DNA of 64,000 nucleotides from Staphylotrichum longicolle. Its lineage: Eukaryota > Ascomycota > Sordariomycetes > Sordariales > Chaetomiaceae. Where the stretch lies: assembly GCA_019096155.1 (NCBI GenBank), contig JAHCVI010000001.1:5084001-5148000 (forward strand). Reading direction: 5' to 3'. This document shows, one piece after another, positions 1 to 11,400 of the stretch (positions within the stretch are counted from its first letter, which is position 1; every line of letters begins with the position of its first letter). The translations under genes and the position numbers were made by a program. The notes under the pieces are model-generated. The model was not told where the DNA came from and searched no databases. It was given only the letters and a program-made list of their open reading frames with translations.

Positions 1-1
1 A

Positions 2-514
2 GACGAGGTCAGCGGGCCGTCTCACCCTGCAGAAAAAAGACGACGCGTGGACGACGGCGGCATTCAGCGTTTCTTTACGAAGAGGGAGACGCCTCCGTCC
101 TTGGGCTCCAGCGATGCTGTTGCGAAAGACAATGGCGGTGAAACGTTGGGCAGCCGCGGGCCGGATGCTGAATCAGGCACAACCGCTGACTTAAATGGGT
201 CGTCCGTGCCCGTCCCGGATGAGGGATCCGCGACCCAGGCCAATGACCAGGAGACGGGAGCCGGTGTTCACCTTTGCGCTCAGTGCGGCGCCCGGATGGA
301 GAGCCCGGATGCACTTCAGAGCCATCAAGACTGGCACTTTGCCAAAGAGCTCCAGGAGCGAGAAGAACGTGGCACGCTGGTATTCGGCAATCAACCATCT
401 GCTTCTGCAGCAAGCCCACAGCCCGGCGGCCGGAAACCCGGACCTGCAGCATCCAAGCGGCCAGGGAGGCCAAAGAAGACGGAACGCGGGCAACAGAAGC
501 TGAGTTTCGGCTGA
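2..514 (+). CDS. rad30: DNA polymerase eta, C-terminal end (partial, cut by left edge)
   Basis: The reading frame is open from the first bases of the window, so this is the last ~170 residues of a longer protein. It carries a CxxC...HxDxH zinc finger (CAQCGARMESPDALQSHQDW, then H) typical of the UBZ3 ubiquitin-binding finger of the Y-family polymerase eta; the Asp between the two His is the ubiquitin-contact position in that family. Before it lies a basic stretch (KRRR) and a PIP-like box ending IQRFF, which would contact PCNA; the extreme C-terminus (QQKLSFG) looks like a second degenerate PIP box after a basic Pro-rich tail. Inferred role: nuclear translesion synthesis past UV lesions at ubiquitinated PCNA. 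The catalytic domain lies outside the window, so identity rests on finger plus PIP architecture. The next gene, rfeG, lies 2.2 kb away on the same strand. Confidence 0.75.
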   Translation, partial: DEVSGPSHPAEKRRRVDDGGIQRFFTKRETPPSLGSSDAVAKDNGGETLGSRGPDAESGTTADLNGSSVPVPDEGSATQANDQETGAGVHLCAQCGARMESPDALQSHQDWHFAKELQEREERGTLVFGNQPSASAASPQPGGRKPGPAASKRPGRPKKTERGQQKLSFG

Positions 515-2715
515 CCAGGTTCATGCATCGCGAAGGCAACCATGCATCGCTAGCCACGCGCAATTGGGCCTGTCGAAATGGGGTGTCCACGAGAGGAAGA
601 CGGCCGTGACGGTGGGCTGCGAAGTGGCTGCGTCCATGCTGATCGAAGGTAGCATGCTCTGCCATTTCCCTTTCGACAGGAGCCTCGACGTTGAATCCAC
701 AGCCGGCTCGTTGCTCAGGCCCGTCAACTATCCCAGGGAAGCAGGAAGCGTGCTGTCACATGGAGCTGCCTGTGAGAGTTCTAAGCCGCTGTTTCGGGAC
801 CAGCTCTTCGCAAGGCGTCCACGGAGGGAGTTGAATCAGGGGCAAAAGCCACTGGAAGCAGGCTCGATAGTTATCTGTGTCGGCGAGCCGCGCCAAACAT
901 GTGCATGCTTTGGTGCTCACTCGGGCGCAGTGCAGTCGATGACGATGCATGACCCTGAATCGGTTTCGATGAGGCCATGCGTGGCATTCGCTCCCAGTTC
1001 TGTCTACCATTCAGGAAACAATCAGAGCAGCGCTTTGCGATGATTGGCTGGGACAGCGCATCAAGGTTCGAAGGCAGGTTGGGCTTCGAGACGCATTGAT
1101 ACCCGATGACCTTTGACAAACACCCGACAAGTGCTTTGAAGTTCTCCCGCCACCCAACTGGCCATTCTTATGTAGTGGCCATGCGTCCTCACGCAGATTC
1201 CACTAGACCGATGCAATGAAGCCTTCCCAGCGAGCGATTCTGACCGCGGACCAGCAGGTCAGCCGGTAGGGCTCAATATCAGCAGGGGCCAATTGTCACC
1301 ACGGCTTGGAGCTCCAGCGCGGTCTGGTTCCCGAGGCATAGTTATCTGGTCTGCAAAAGCCCAGCGATGCAGCAGACAACTGAGGCAACAAAACAACACT
1401 GGGGGGAGTCGTCCCACATCAGTGACCATTGCTGGCGTGTATCCTGTTCTCCGTTGTACTTTATTGTGTGGGCTGGGTCCCAAAGCACATCTCAGCCCTA
1501 CATTTTTCTGGCTTGGCCAGACTGCCTGGAGCAGATCCAATCATGGCTCGGTGTTCTTTTGCGGCCCAAGACCCGTTTGGTCACCGAATGAGGGCTGGGC
1601 CAACCATCACGTCCCCGCTTCCGTTCCCAGTCACAACTCTTCCAGATGCAAATTCGTTTCTTCGTAACCCCCGCGAGCGAGTGCAAGCAGTGTCCGTTAC
1701 GATTATGCGAGTTCCCCTGCCCTGTTAAAGCACCGTTTCCTCCCCCTTCCAGTGGTTGGGCCCGCTGTGTGGCCTTTGGGGAACCCCTCCTGCACTTTGA
1801 AAGCCCCCAAACACGCAACGGGACCACTGGTGGTTGCAGGACAAGGAAAGGGGCAAAAAGGGTTCACACTTCAATGATTGGATCGATGACCTCGTTTGAC
1901 GTGCTTCTCGTCGCAACGGCTGCCGTCTGCCAGTCCCATCCAGGGTCGCATAATGGACGTTAACGGTGGCCGTCGCCGTATCGGAGCGTATTCTCCTTTC
2001 GATTGCTGTCGTGGCGGCCGAGTGATCCACCGCGGCGCTGGAAGGTCCCCATTGGCAGGCTGCGCTCAGCTTCTGGGTTTCCCATAGGCGGTGATGCTGG
2101 CCCCATCCTCCCTTCTGCAGCGCCCTGCAAGTGGCCTCAACCAGTCGTCTGCGGTTGCCACCGACTTGATTCCCTGGTGAATCAGTGATTCAAAAGACCG
2201 TCGGTAAGAGAAACACGGTACAACGTGTCCCCAGCGTCCCCAGCGGACCCCCAGCCAACTGGACGCCTCCGTCCAAGCCTTGTCTAAGTGTTGACTTGCA
2301 CGGTACTCCGTACAGCAGGCGATGGCCCAACCGAGAAGGACGTTGCCAGCGGCTTGGGTCCACTCCACTGCCGTTGCAGGCCGCCAGTCACCAGCCGAGC
2401 TGCCCAGGCAGACGGAACCCACTTTGGCCAGCCCAACCCAACCCCAACAAGCGCCGGCCTGCTTTCGTGGGCCCGCCGTCCATTTCTTCCAGCACCGCCC
2501 GCCCTCTCCGCTCCTCCGCCCTCCCTTTTGCTCTTATCCTCATTTCTGCTTTTCCCTGCCCTGCCGCACCGCCGGTCTCCCTCCGCCCTTGCACAACAAT
2601 CGACTCGGGTTTGCGATTCCTAGTTTTCTGATCTTGCGATCCATCTCCCAGGGTCATCCCGTCCACTCTTCGGTCGTCGTCTCATCTTTTCGTTACCCTC
2701 ACATTCCATCCCACC
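515..2715. other. Intergenic: pol eta 3' region and rfeG promoter/leader
   Basis: No convincing gene; the overlapping ORFs here are short, in conflicting frames and have no recognisable domain. The last ~230 bases before the rfeG start (about 2480-2715) are strongly C+T-rich, the usual look of a fungal promoter and 5' leader. A decamer (catgcatcgc) is repeated about 25 bases apart near 523-551. Confidence 0.6.
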
Positions 2716-4152
2716 ATGACAGGGAGGCCTAGCAACAGGACGAGCCAAACGCAGGCGATGCCGCCGTCTGCAGCCCGCCAAAACGAGTACTTTGTGCCTC
2801 GCGATGGCATCGACCGGGAAGTCATCACCTCAGACATTTGCAGGTATCTGGGGAACGACGCTCTAGTGCGCCCAGGCACCTACGAGGTATGGTTGCGCTC
2901 CCCTCTTCGGCCCAGCCTCGCCGCCTACGGGCCCTCTTCTCACACACCTGCTCTATGTAGTCGCCAGATGGCCGTGTCACTCAGGGCTACTTCATCACAG
3001 CGTATCGAAACTTGACATCAGTGAGCATCAATCCCCCCTCAACCCTCAAGCTGCTGGCCCTAACTTCTGCAGGCGATGATCCAAGATCTCAAGGCCGACT
3101 CTGCTCGCTGGGAGCAAGAGAGGCGCGCCGCGTCCAGATCTTCTGGAGGTACAATGCATTCAATGCACTCGAGCCAACCGAATGGCACCTTTGTGAGAAG
3201 AAACTCTAACTCTCCCGTAGGCTCTCGGGATCAGCCTCGTGGACAGGACTACAACTCGTGGAAGACGCGCCAGCGGGAACAGGAATTCCAGGCCTCGTAT
3301 GGATCTGCCATGGACGTTGACTATGCACCCCCCGCAGCCGCAGCCGCGAACCCGGTTTACGCACCACAGCAGCCGTACGGAGGCGCCCCGCAGGCTGGCT
3401 ATCCTCCCGCCACATATCCGGCCCAGGTGCACGCCGCGACCGCCCAGTACGGAGCTCAGACAGGTTACGGATATGCGCAAAATCCCCCGCCGGCACAATA
3501 CTCTCCACAGCCCCAGACTGGCGCCGATAGGTACTCGGCCATCCCTCCGCCTCCCATGCCCGCGTCGTACGCTCAGGATACCGCTCCCTTTGTCCATGGA
3601 TCAAACTACCAAGCCACTGGAGGTTATGCCACTGCCGGGCCGAACAGGATGCCGCCGACCATGCCCATTACTTCTGCCGCTCCCTCGAGGCCATATAACG
3701 CCCCTACAGCAGGCACGCCCGGTTACGGGGCCGAAACAGACCAATACGGCTACCCTGTGCCGACTGGGAATCCTGCCACTCAGGGCTACCCGACTGATGC
3801 TCTCTACGGCCGCGGTGCGTATCATACAGCAACAACCAACCCTCCCGAGGCGTCGTCTGATAATTTAGGTTCCCCTGCAGGTGCAACACAACGGCAAGGC
3901 TACCAGGCCCCCCCGGACCCCCAGTATGATGACCTCACGAACCCCGGCCTTCAGTCTGCCACCACACCCACCACGGCCGCCCCGGCCCAGATGGCAAGCG
4001 GCGGTGCGCCGCCCCCACGACGTGAACGTGAACGTGACTCGGAGCCGAGGGAACGCGAGAGGGAGCGGGACCACAGGGACCACAGGGCTCGTCGCTCAGA
4101 ACCAGAACGCGACGACAGGCATGCAGACCGGAACCGCCATCGCCATCGCTAA
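2716..4152 (+). CDS. rfeG: RfeG-family protein (putative transcription factor)
   Basis: The N-terminus (QNEYFVPRDGIDREV... then CRYLGNDALVRPGTYE, GYFITAYRNLTS and AMIQDLKAD) is the conserved block of the fungal protein annotated as transcription factor RfeG; the biochemical role is poorly established. Exons read from splice sites: 2716-2886, 2961-3020, 3073-3814 and 3881-4152. The first two introns are certain, because the conserved block is rebuilt only by splicing. The third (3815-3880, 66 nt, donor GTGCGT, internal CTGAT branch-like site, acceptor CAG) is likely but in frame without a stop, so an unspliced reading is also open. With it spliced the protein is 414 residues. The middle is Pro/Ala/Gln/Tyr-rich low complexity, and the C-terminus is an Arg/Glu/Asp repeat ending HRHRHR. 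No classical DNA-binding domain is visible. Confidence 0.85.
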
Positions 4153-5826
4153 CGCCCGACCAGCCGCTGGACTTTTGCCTCCCCGGAACTTCTGCCTTGG
4201 ATACGAGGATCTCATGAACGCTTTGATGTCTTTTCTTGTTAATACCTTGACCCTGGAGGTGGTCATTGGCTGTTTTTCTTGTTTCCTTTTCCATTTCCTT
4301 TTGATCGTCTCGCACTCCGCTCCTCGGACCCGACTTGCGACTTTAATTGCCATTATCCCACGGATGGGATAGACCCGGGACAGGAGATGACCACAACCCC
4401 TCGGAGTTGCAAGTTGCACCTCGAGACTTCTGGACAATCATGGATCTCCGCCTTCGGGATCAGCCTTTCGCCATGCTGTTCCGACATGGCCAGTCACGTT
4501 TCGGATTTCAGACTCGGCGATCCTTTCCGAATGGATGCCTTACCCACGCCAGCACTTTTGGAGTCAGCGCTTCTGGATTCTGGATCACGGAATTTTGCAT
4601 GGGAGCGAACGGCGCGTGACGTTGTTCGGTATTTTGTGTTTTCTCGCCTCGGCGGCAGTGTACGGGTGGTGCACTGAAGACCACAAGGCCTGGCTTTCCA
4701 TTCCACTGGAAAGGAGTGGCGACGTGCTGAAGCATGGATTCTTTCCCGGATCGTTCCTCTCTTTGCTGTCCGGACCTGCTGCCAGGATTGCTTTCCTTCC
4801 CATATTCCCTGGATTTGCGTCGCCGCCATCCGACGCTCGGTTCGCTCATGGTCACTCTTGGCTCTTACCACCGCTCTCTCCAATCAACCATCAGTCTCAA
4901 GGTTCCGGCCGGACAGCTAAGGTGAGTGAACATCCGGCGAGCTTGTACATATCAAGTTGAACCCCACTTGGATCGCAATGCGCTACATCTTTTCACCATC
5001 AAGGTTGTGCCAGGCGAGATCATGAGTTGCGGACAACTAACATCCATACCGCAGGGTACACAGAATGGACCCTTGGATTTTTCGCACCCTGGACAGAGAT
5101 GCAAGCCGCTGGACTTTGCTTTTACTTGGCCTACTTTTCTCACCTGGACTCAACCTGGATCGTTGCCCCGGACTGCCACCATGGACCCCTTAAGTCAAAG
5201 GCTTTGGAACGAGCCTGGCTCAGAAATGATGCTACGACTCGCTTTTTATGGCCGAGACGGCTTGGCCACCCTCACTTCTCCCGCTCTCGACCGAGGGTTT
5301 CGGGATACGGAGTCTCGCATCTTGTTTCTGGACTATCTTGACTTCCTGGCCGCTCTCTTGGCGCAGGATGTTGCATCAGCGAACAAGGACAGAACCAGAC
5401 GGTAAGGTCGAGCATTGCTCTTCCCGCCCTTGGGACCACTCTCCCGGACAGGCCTGTCTGCGCTTCTCTGTGTTGAAACGTCTGGCTCTGCCTTTGCTTG
5501 CCTGCCTGCCTGCTGCTTGAGGCGCACGGATTGTGCATGACCAAGAAAATGCCCAGCACTCGTTGACCCGGATTCCCGTCGCCACTCATCTGAACCTCGA
5601 CGTGTCATCAGACGACTTTGATGTTCCGAAAGGACTTTCAAGGTATCATGAACTCGCACCGTGGATACGGCGCCCAACCGGAGAGAACCAGTCAAAGAGC
5701 TCAAGGTATCAACTCATTATTCAGCCCACAACCGAGCCAGGGAAAGGCAAAGACGCTTCTCCTAGGATCCGGGATGCGTCATATTCGCCGGGTCGATGCC
5801 GTTACAAACATTTCGCCACGGGATTA

Positions 5827-5899
5827 TGCCATGGACCTACCTCTGGAGACAGCGACTAAACATTGCCATGGACCTACCTTCACCTGGAGACACCGACTT
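5827..5899 (+). repeat. 37-bp imperfect tandem duplication
   Basis: The stretch tgccatggacctac...ctggagacagcgact (5827-5857) is followed at once by a second copy (5864-5899) with a 4-base insertion and one substitution. It lies in non-coding DNA. Confidence 0.7.
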
Positions 5900-6430
5900 G
5901 CGTCATCCGTTATTTGTTAGTTGCAGTTGTTTACTCTTTTTTCCATGTTTTGTTCGATACGTCACTCAGATGCCGACATCTCTTTTCCAAACGGTCGATT
6001 CGGAGATCCGGACCAAGCATATGCTGACTTGTCGTAACCGTAGTTTTCCGGGCAAAGAGCAGGGTATGGCAGGCTTTCAAAATTTGGGCGGGCGGCCGCT
6101 TGGGCTTTTTTGGTTGGCGTTTCGCCTGGGTTGGGCGTCCCTCGGTTTGTGAGGCGTGTGGTGTGGCCTGTTCTGGATGATGATCATGGCTACTCGCTGT
6201 TGTTTCCTGGATTCACGCCCGTGTTATGTCTGATGGGCTCTAGAGGGAGTGCGTATCTGGGGGGTTTTTGGTTATTTTTGGTGTCTGGGATTTGGAGACT
6301 TGGGTTTGGGACGACGGGCTGGGCGGCTTTCTGTCTTTTTTTTTTCTCGCTCCTGTGTTTCAGACACTTCTGGCCTTGGTTCTGGCGTACACATACACAG
6401 TTGTTGTTGTTTCGTGGCAGAGTGTTTGGA

Positions 6431-6677
6431 TAGCAACGACGATTGATGTGGCTCTTGTTGTTCAACGAATGACCCCTCGGATACATGGTCAGCGCAGCAG
6501 CGGATCGAAGCCAACCGACTGTCGGTTTTGTCTTGTCACTTCATTTATCATAACTACGGTTGAGTGGCTCTTGTTGTTTTTGAGGGGACCAAGACATGAT
6601 TGACTATTGGGTTGTCTGTCACTTCGTTTATAGCAACTGCGATTGATGTGGTTCTTGTTGTTCTTGAACGGACTGAC
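6431..6677 (+). repeat. Three degenerate copies of a GT-rich repeat
   Basis: Copies centre on gattgatgtggctcttgttg (6441), ggttgagtggctcttgttg (near 6558) and gattgatgtggttcttgttg (6641). Copies 2 and 3 also share an upstream tgtcacttc(a/g)ttta block. Spacing is irregular (about 116 and 84 bp between the cttgttg anchors). Origin unknown; it may be a decayed tandem array. Confidence 0.6.
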
Positions 6678-7060
6678 ACAAAGTTTCGTCTAGCACTTCA
6701 TTTTAGGCCATCACCTCCTTTGGCGCAGTCCTCGTCGACGTGTGACAGGCTGTCAAGGCTTGTTGATAGAGAAATTTTGGGGTGTCATTCCTACTCTGTC
6801 TGTCGGTGTTACACAGTATGCTCCAACGTTGTCGACAAACCTGGCCGGCCAAATGCCTGGTGTTGGCGGTTGGTGGCACTGCATGAACAAACCCATTCCA
6901 GTTCGGTCAGCCAAAGGGCTCCACGGTTGGGCAGAAAGCGGGGGTCTGGCAATGGAGGGGTCATGACGAAGGGTTCAGAGTTGTGGCTTGCTTGTGCCAA
7001 TCGTCACGGCCCGAGTGGGTTTCGCCGGCATCGCTTCAGAGTAGAACCGTCTTGAGAGGG

Positions 7061-7091
7061 GAGAGAGAGAGAGAGTGTGTGTGTGTGTGTG
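7061..7091 (+). repeat. Compound (GA)n(GT)n microsatellite
   Basis: A run of GA dinucleotides passes directly into a run of GT dinucleotides in non-coding DNA. Confidence 0.9.
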
Positions 7092-8488
7092 CAATTGTCG
7101 GTTAATATCGTTGCCCGGCGCTGGCTGAATTGGATGTGTATCATGGGGGATTTTGTAACAGCATGCGACGGATCGATAAACAAAGACAGATTGGGCGGCA
7201 ATGGTGGGGGTGTCTGTGGTTTTAACTTTTCAGGGGCTCCCCCGCATGTTTTTTTGGCCCGCCTTGTCAACCTCTCTCCCCTGCGTGGGGTCGGGACGGT
7301 TGGCCGAACAGGAGAGAAGGGGTGGGAAATGGGATTGATGACAAAGTGGATGGATTTTTTGTGTCTGTTCCTCTTTGAGAAGAGTTGTGTTGTTGTCAAC
7401 ATTGGTGTCTATAAATACCGTATTCCGTCTGCATGGCTTGTCTCTCGTCTGATTAGCTCAGCCGCCTAACTCAAGCAAACGAATTGCGACGAGGTCTGAG
7501 GAATGTGTGTGCGTGCGTGCGTGGGCATCTCAAGCGCTTTTGCTCAAGCCCTGGCTGGGCCCACACAGGGCGCACCAACCAACCCCTGGGCTGGGATGGA
7601 AGTCTTGGTGCGCCCGCGGCGGGGCAGGTTTCAGGGGTGGGAGGATCCAGGTGGATGGTGGGAGAGGGGGAGGGGCTCGAGGCCAAAATCCCCGATGCCA
7701 CAAAGGCGGTGAGAATGTCTGGCTGGGCAACGCAAGGGTTCTCTGTCTGCTCAAATCAGGAGAGTCGATGGGTGGTGAGTCCTGGAGGAAGAGGCCGAGC
7801 CCTGGATAAATAGCAAGACGAGGGCGATCGGGGACCTGGGGGATACGGGTGCCGATTTGAACGCTTGGTCGATGACAGTGACTCGCCTCGATCCGATGGC
7901 TTCGAGGGGCTGATGACGGGCTCTCGGTACAGCACGGCATTGTCTGTGTGTACTGTGTGTAGCCATTGTCGTCCACGATTCCTGCATGTGCAGTCTGAGG
8001 AGGAGATCGCTTAGCATGAGAACGACACTCCAAGTCAAGGTACTTTGACCACTCGTGACAAAATCCCGTCAAGCTCGAAAGCTAAAGCATTGGAGTCATC
8101 AAGCTGCAGAGCTGAGGTGCCCTCCATACTGTACGTTCAATCCAGGCTCACAAGGCTTCCAGGTTCCCAGGTCAAGGGCGGCGGCTACCGTACCTAATCT
8201 GGGTCTCTTGGTTGTCGCTGCAAGCTGGCGGGCGGCTGGCTGCGCTGACAGCGCCTGGGGCAACACAGCGTGAACCTGCCCGAACCCACACCAAAACATC
8301 TGCCCCGCCATTTCGGGGCCCTTGCCGACCTGCTCTGCAACCAGATTTTGGCCCAAATTTTTTCTGGACCCGGGCCCCCTCGACAACCACCCACCCACCC
8401 TTTTGGCTTCCGGCCATCTCTTCCACCCGTAATCTGACGTCCCGCGAAGCGCGTTTGATGCGATAGTTGGCCCGACAGCTTGCCCACC

Positions 8489-11400
8489 ATGGATGCCGCC
8501 GCCATTCGAAACTGCATCGCTGCGACGCTCGACGCTGATGCCGATGCCCGCCGGAGGGCTGAGCTTCAGCTGAAGCAGGTGCGTTTCCATGTGTTTGTGC
8601 GCGTTGGCCTTTGGCCTGGGTGCTTGATGGCTGCGACATGTGCGCGTCCGGTCAACACATCCCGCCTCCTCGAGCCGCTGCACGAGCGACACCCTCCTGC
8701 CGACGCCCCCCTCTTCCCCCGCGGCCATCACCGCTAACCTTCTTGTCTGCCGCAGGCCGAGGGCCAGCCGGGTTTCACAGATGTCTTGCTGGACCTTGTC
8801 CAGTCGGAGCAAAACGCCAACCTTCAACTGCCCAGTACGCCCGCCCCTCACTCTCACCTTTCCGTGTGGACATCGTCTTGTTTCTTGCGGCCTGGTTCTC
8901 TTCTCTGCCAGCACCTGTAGCGATGGCTAACCAGTCTCCCAGCCGTCATCTATCTCAAGAACCGCGTCAACCGTGCGTGGGAGCGCTCCGACTACTACCC
9001 GAACGACACGGTGATCCCCGACGACGCAAAGGCTCGCTTCAGGGAACGGTTATTGCCCATCCTCGCGGGCTCCCAGAATCTGGTCGCCCATCAGCTCGTG
9101 CCAATTCTCCAGCGTATCCTGCACTTCGACTTCCCCGAGAGATGGCCGACTTTTATGGATTATGCCCTTCAACTCCTCAACACCAACGACCCCCGATCAG
9201 TCCTGGCCGGCCTGCAGTGCCTTTTAGCCGTCTGCCGAGCCTACCGCTTCAAGGCGAGCGACAGCGACAGCAGATCCCACTTCGACAAGATCATCGAGGC
9301 TAGCTTCCCCAGGTTGCTGGTAATATGCAACGAGCTGGTCAACCAGGAGAGCGATGAAGCGGGCGAGATGCTGCACATCGCTCTCAAGTGTTATAAACAT
9401 GCCACATGGGTAGGCTTTTCAGGTACCACAAGGCATTGCAAGACATATAGGCTAACACGGGGCGATAGCTTGAGCTGTGTGCGTTTCTCCAGCAGAGCAC
9501 CGTTAACCTCGCTTGGTGCACCGTCTTCCTCCAGACCGTGTCCAAGGCCATCCCCGCCTCTGCCATGCAGGGCGATCCTTTGGAGCGGGAGCGCCACCAC
9601 TGGTGGAAGGCGAAGAAGTGGGCGTACTTCAACTTGAACCGCCTGTACATCAGGTAGGGAGGACATTTTACACCAAACTTCTTCTGTCACAACCGCTAAC
9701 GTTATCTTGCAGGCATGGCAGCATGCAGGCCGGTCTGGACAGGTCCAGCGAAGCGCCCACGCGGTTCGTTAAGGAGTTCTCCGCCCAGGTCGCCCCGGAA
9801 ATCCTCAAGCATTACCTTCAAGAGATCGAGAAGTGGGTGGCCAAGACTAGCTGGCTTAGCCGGCCTTGTCTCTCCTACACCATTGTGTTCCTGGACGAGT
9901 GCATCCGCCCCAAGGATATGTGGGCGCATCTGAAGCCCCACCTCACCAACCTTGTCACGCATTTCATCTTCCCGGTTCTCTGCCTGACGGAGGAGGACAT
10001 TGAGAAGTTCGAGGACGAGCCAGAGGAGTATCTTCACCGGAAGCTGAACTTCTTCGAGGAGGTTTCGGCACCTGATGTCTCGGCCACGAATTTCCTGGTC
10101 ACTCTGACCAAGGCACGGAGGAAGCAAACCTTCGAGCTCCTCACCTTCATCAACGAGGTCGTCAACCAGTACGAGCAAGCTCCTGAAGGAAGCAAGAACC
10201 ACATTGCCAAGGAAGGTGCCTTGCGCATGATTGGAACCCTTGCGCCGGTCATTCTCGGTAAGAAGTCGCCGATTGCCTCCCAGGTCGAATACTTCATTGT
10301 CCGCTACGTTTTCCCCGACTTCACCAGCGACCAAGGCTTTCTCCGGGCTCGGGCTTGCGATACTGTCGAGAAATTCGAGCAGCTGGACTTCAAGGACCAG
10401 AACAATCTCCTTGCCATCTACCGGCACATCCTCGACCGCATGGCCGATCCCGCGCTCCCTGTTCGTGTAACTGCCGCCCTGGCCTTGCAGCCCCTGATCA
10501 GGCACGACATTATCCGAACAAGCATGCAGACCAGCATTCCGACCATCATGCAGCAGTTGCTGAAGCTGGCCAACGAGGCCGATATCGACGCCCTCGCCAA
10601 CGTGATGGAGGATTTCGTCGAGGTCTTCGCCGCCGAGCTCACTCCCTTCGCTGTGGCTCTGAGTGAGCAGCTCCGCGACACCTACCTCCGCATCGTCAGA
10701 GAGTTGTTGGAGAACAGCGAGAAGCGCGATGATATGGACAACGAGTATGGCGACTTCCTCGATGACAAGAGCATCACGGCTTTGGGAGTCCTGCAGACCA
10801 TTGGCACCCTGATCCTCACACTCGAGAGCACGCCAGACATTCTTCTCCATATCGAGAGCGTGCTGATGCCCGTTATCCAAATCACTCTGGAAAACAAGCT
10901 TTACGGTATTATACCTTGCCCCTCTCAGTTGCGCTCCTCTCTGAGCATAACTAACATTGCTCTGTAGATCTTTACAACGAGGTCTTTGAGATCATCGACA
11001 GCTGCACCTTTGCGGCCAAGCAGATCTCGCCCAACATGTGGAATGCGTTCGAGCTTGTCCATTCGACCTTCAAGTCGGGCGCCGAGCTGTACCTCGAGGA
11101 TATGCTGCCGGCTCTGGACAACTTCGTTCAGTATGGTGCCCCGCAACTCATCGAGAAGCCCGAGTATGTCGAGGCCCTCTTCTCGATGGTTTCGGATATG
11201 TTCACCGACGGCAAGGTCGGCGGTGTCGACCGGATCTGCGCTTGCAAGCTTGCCGAGGCCATGATGCTTAGCCTTCGGGGCCACATCAACAACTGCGTCC
11301 ATGGCTTCCTCAATATGGCGATGGGTATCCTCTCCAGGGAGGATATCAAGCTCAAGTCATACAAGGTTCACCTTATGGAGATGGTCATCAACGCCATCTA

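Larger units (their letters stand above)
4153..8488. other. 4.3 kb gene-free stretch between rfeG and the importin gene
   Basis: No ORF here shows a recognisable domain. The first part (about 4430-5450) is scattered with CTGGAC/CTGGAT words on the top strand. Two repeat blocks are listed separately. From about 5930 to 7460 the top strand is visibly rich in G and T. A TATAAATA lies at 7409-7416, about 1.07 kb before the importin start, and CCTG and GTGC tetranucleotide runs occur near 5500 and 7508. It may hold a long rfeG 3' UTR or a non-coding transcript; neither can be shown from sequence. Confidence 0.55.

Noticed and set aside
1062..1085. ggttcga word resembling a tRNA B box
   Set aside because: No matching A box or acceptor stem around it; no tRNA could be folded here or at other similar words.
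3193..3220. 28-nt GT-AG candidate intron in rfeG exon 3
   Set aside because: Too short for a fungal intron; the frame is continuous.
7409..7416. TATAAATA as the importin promoter
   Set aside because: It lies ~1.07 kb before the start codon with other possible signals between; no support for use.
9702..10880. 392-codon minus-strand ORF opposite the importin gene
   Set aside because: Shadow frame; Leu/Val-rich composition is what antisense of the HEAT-repeat codons gives, with no domain.
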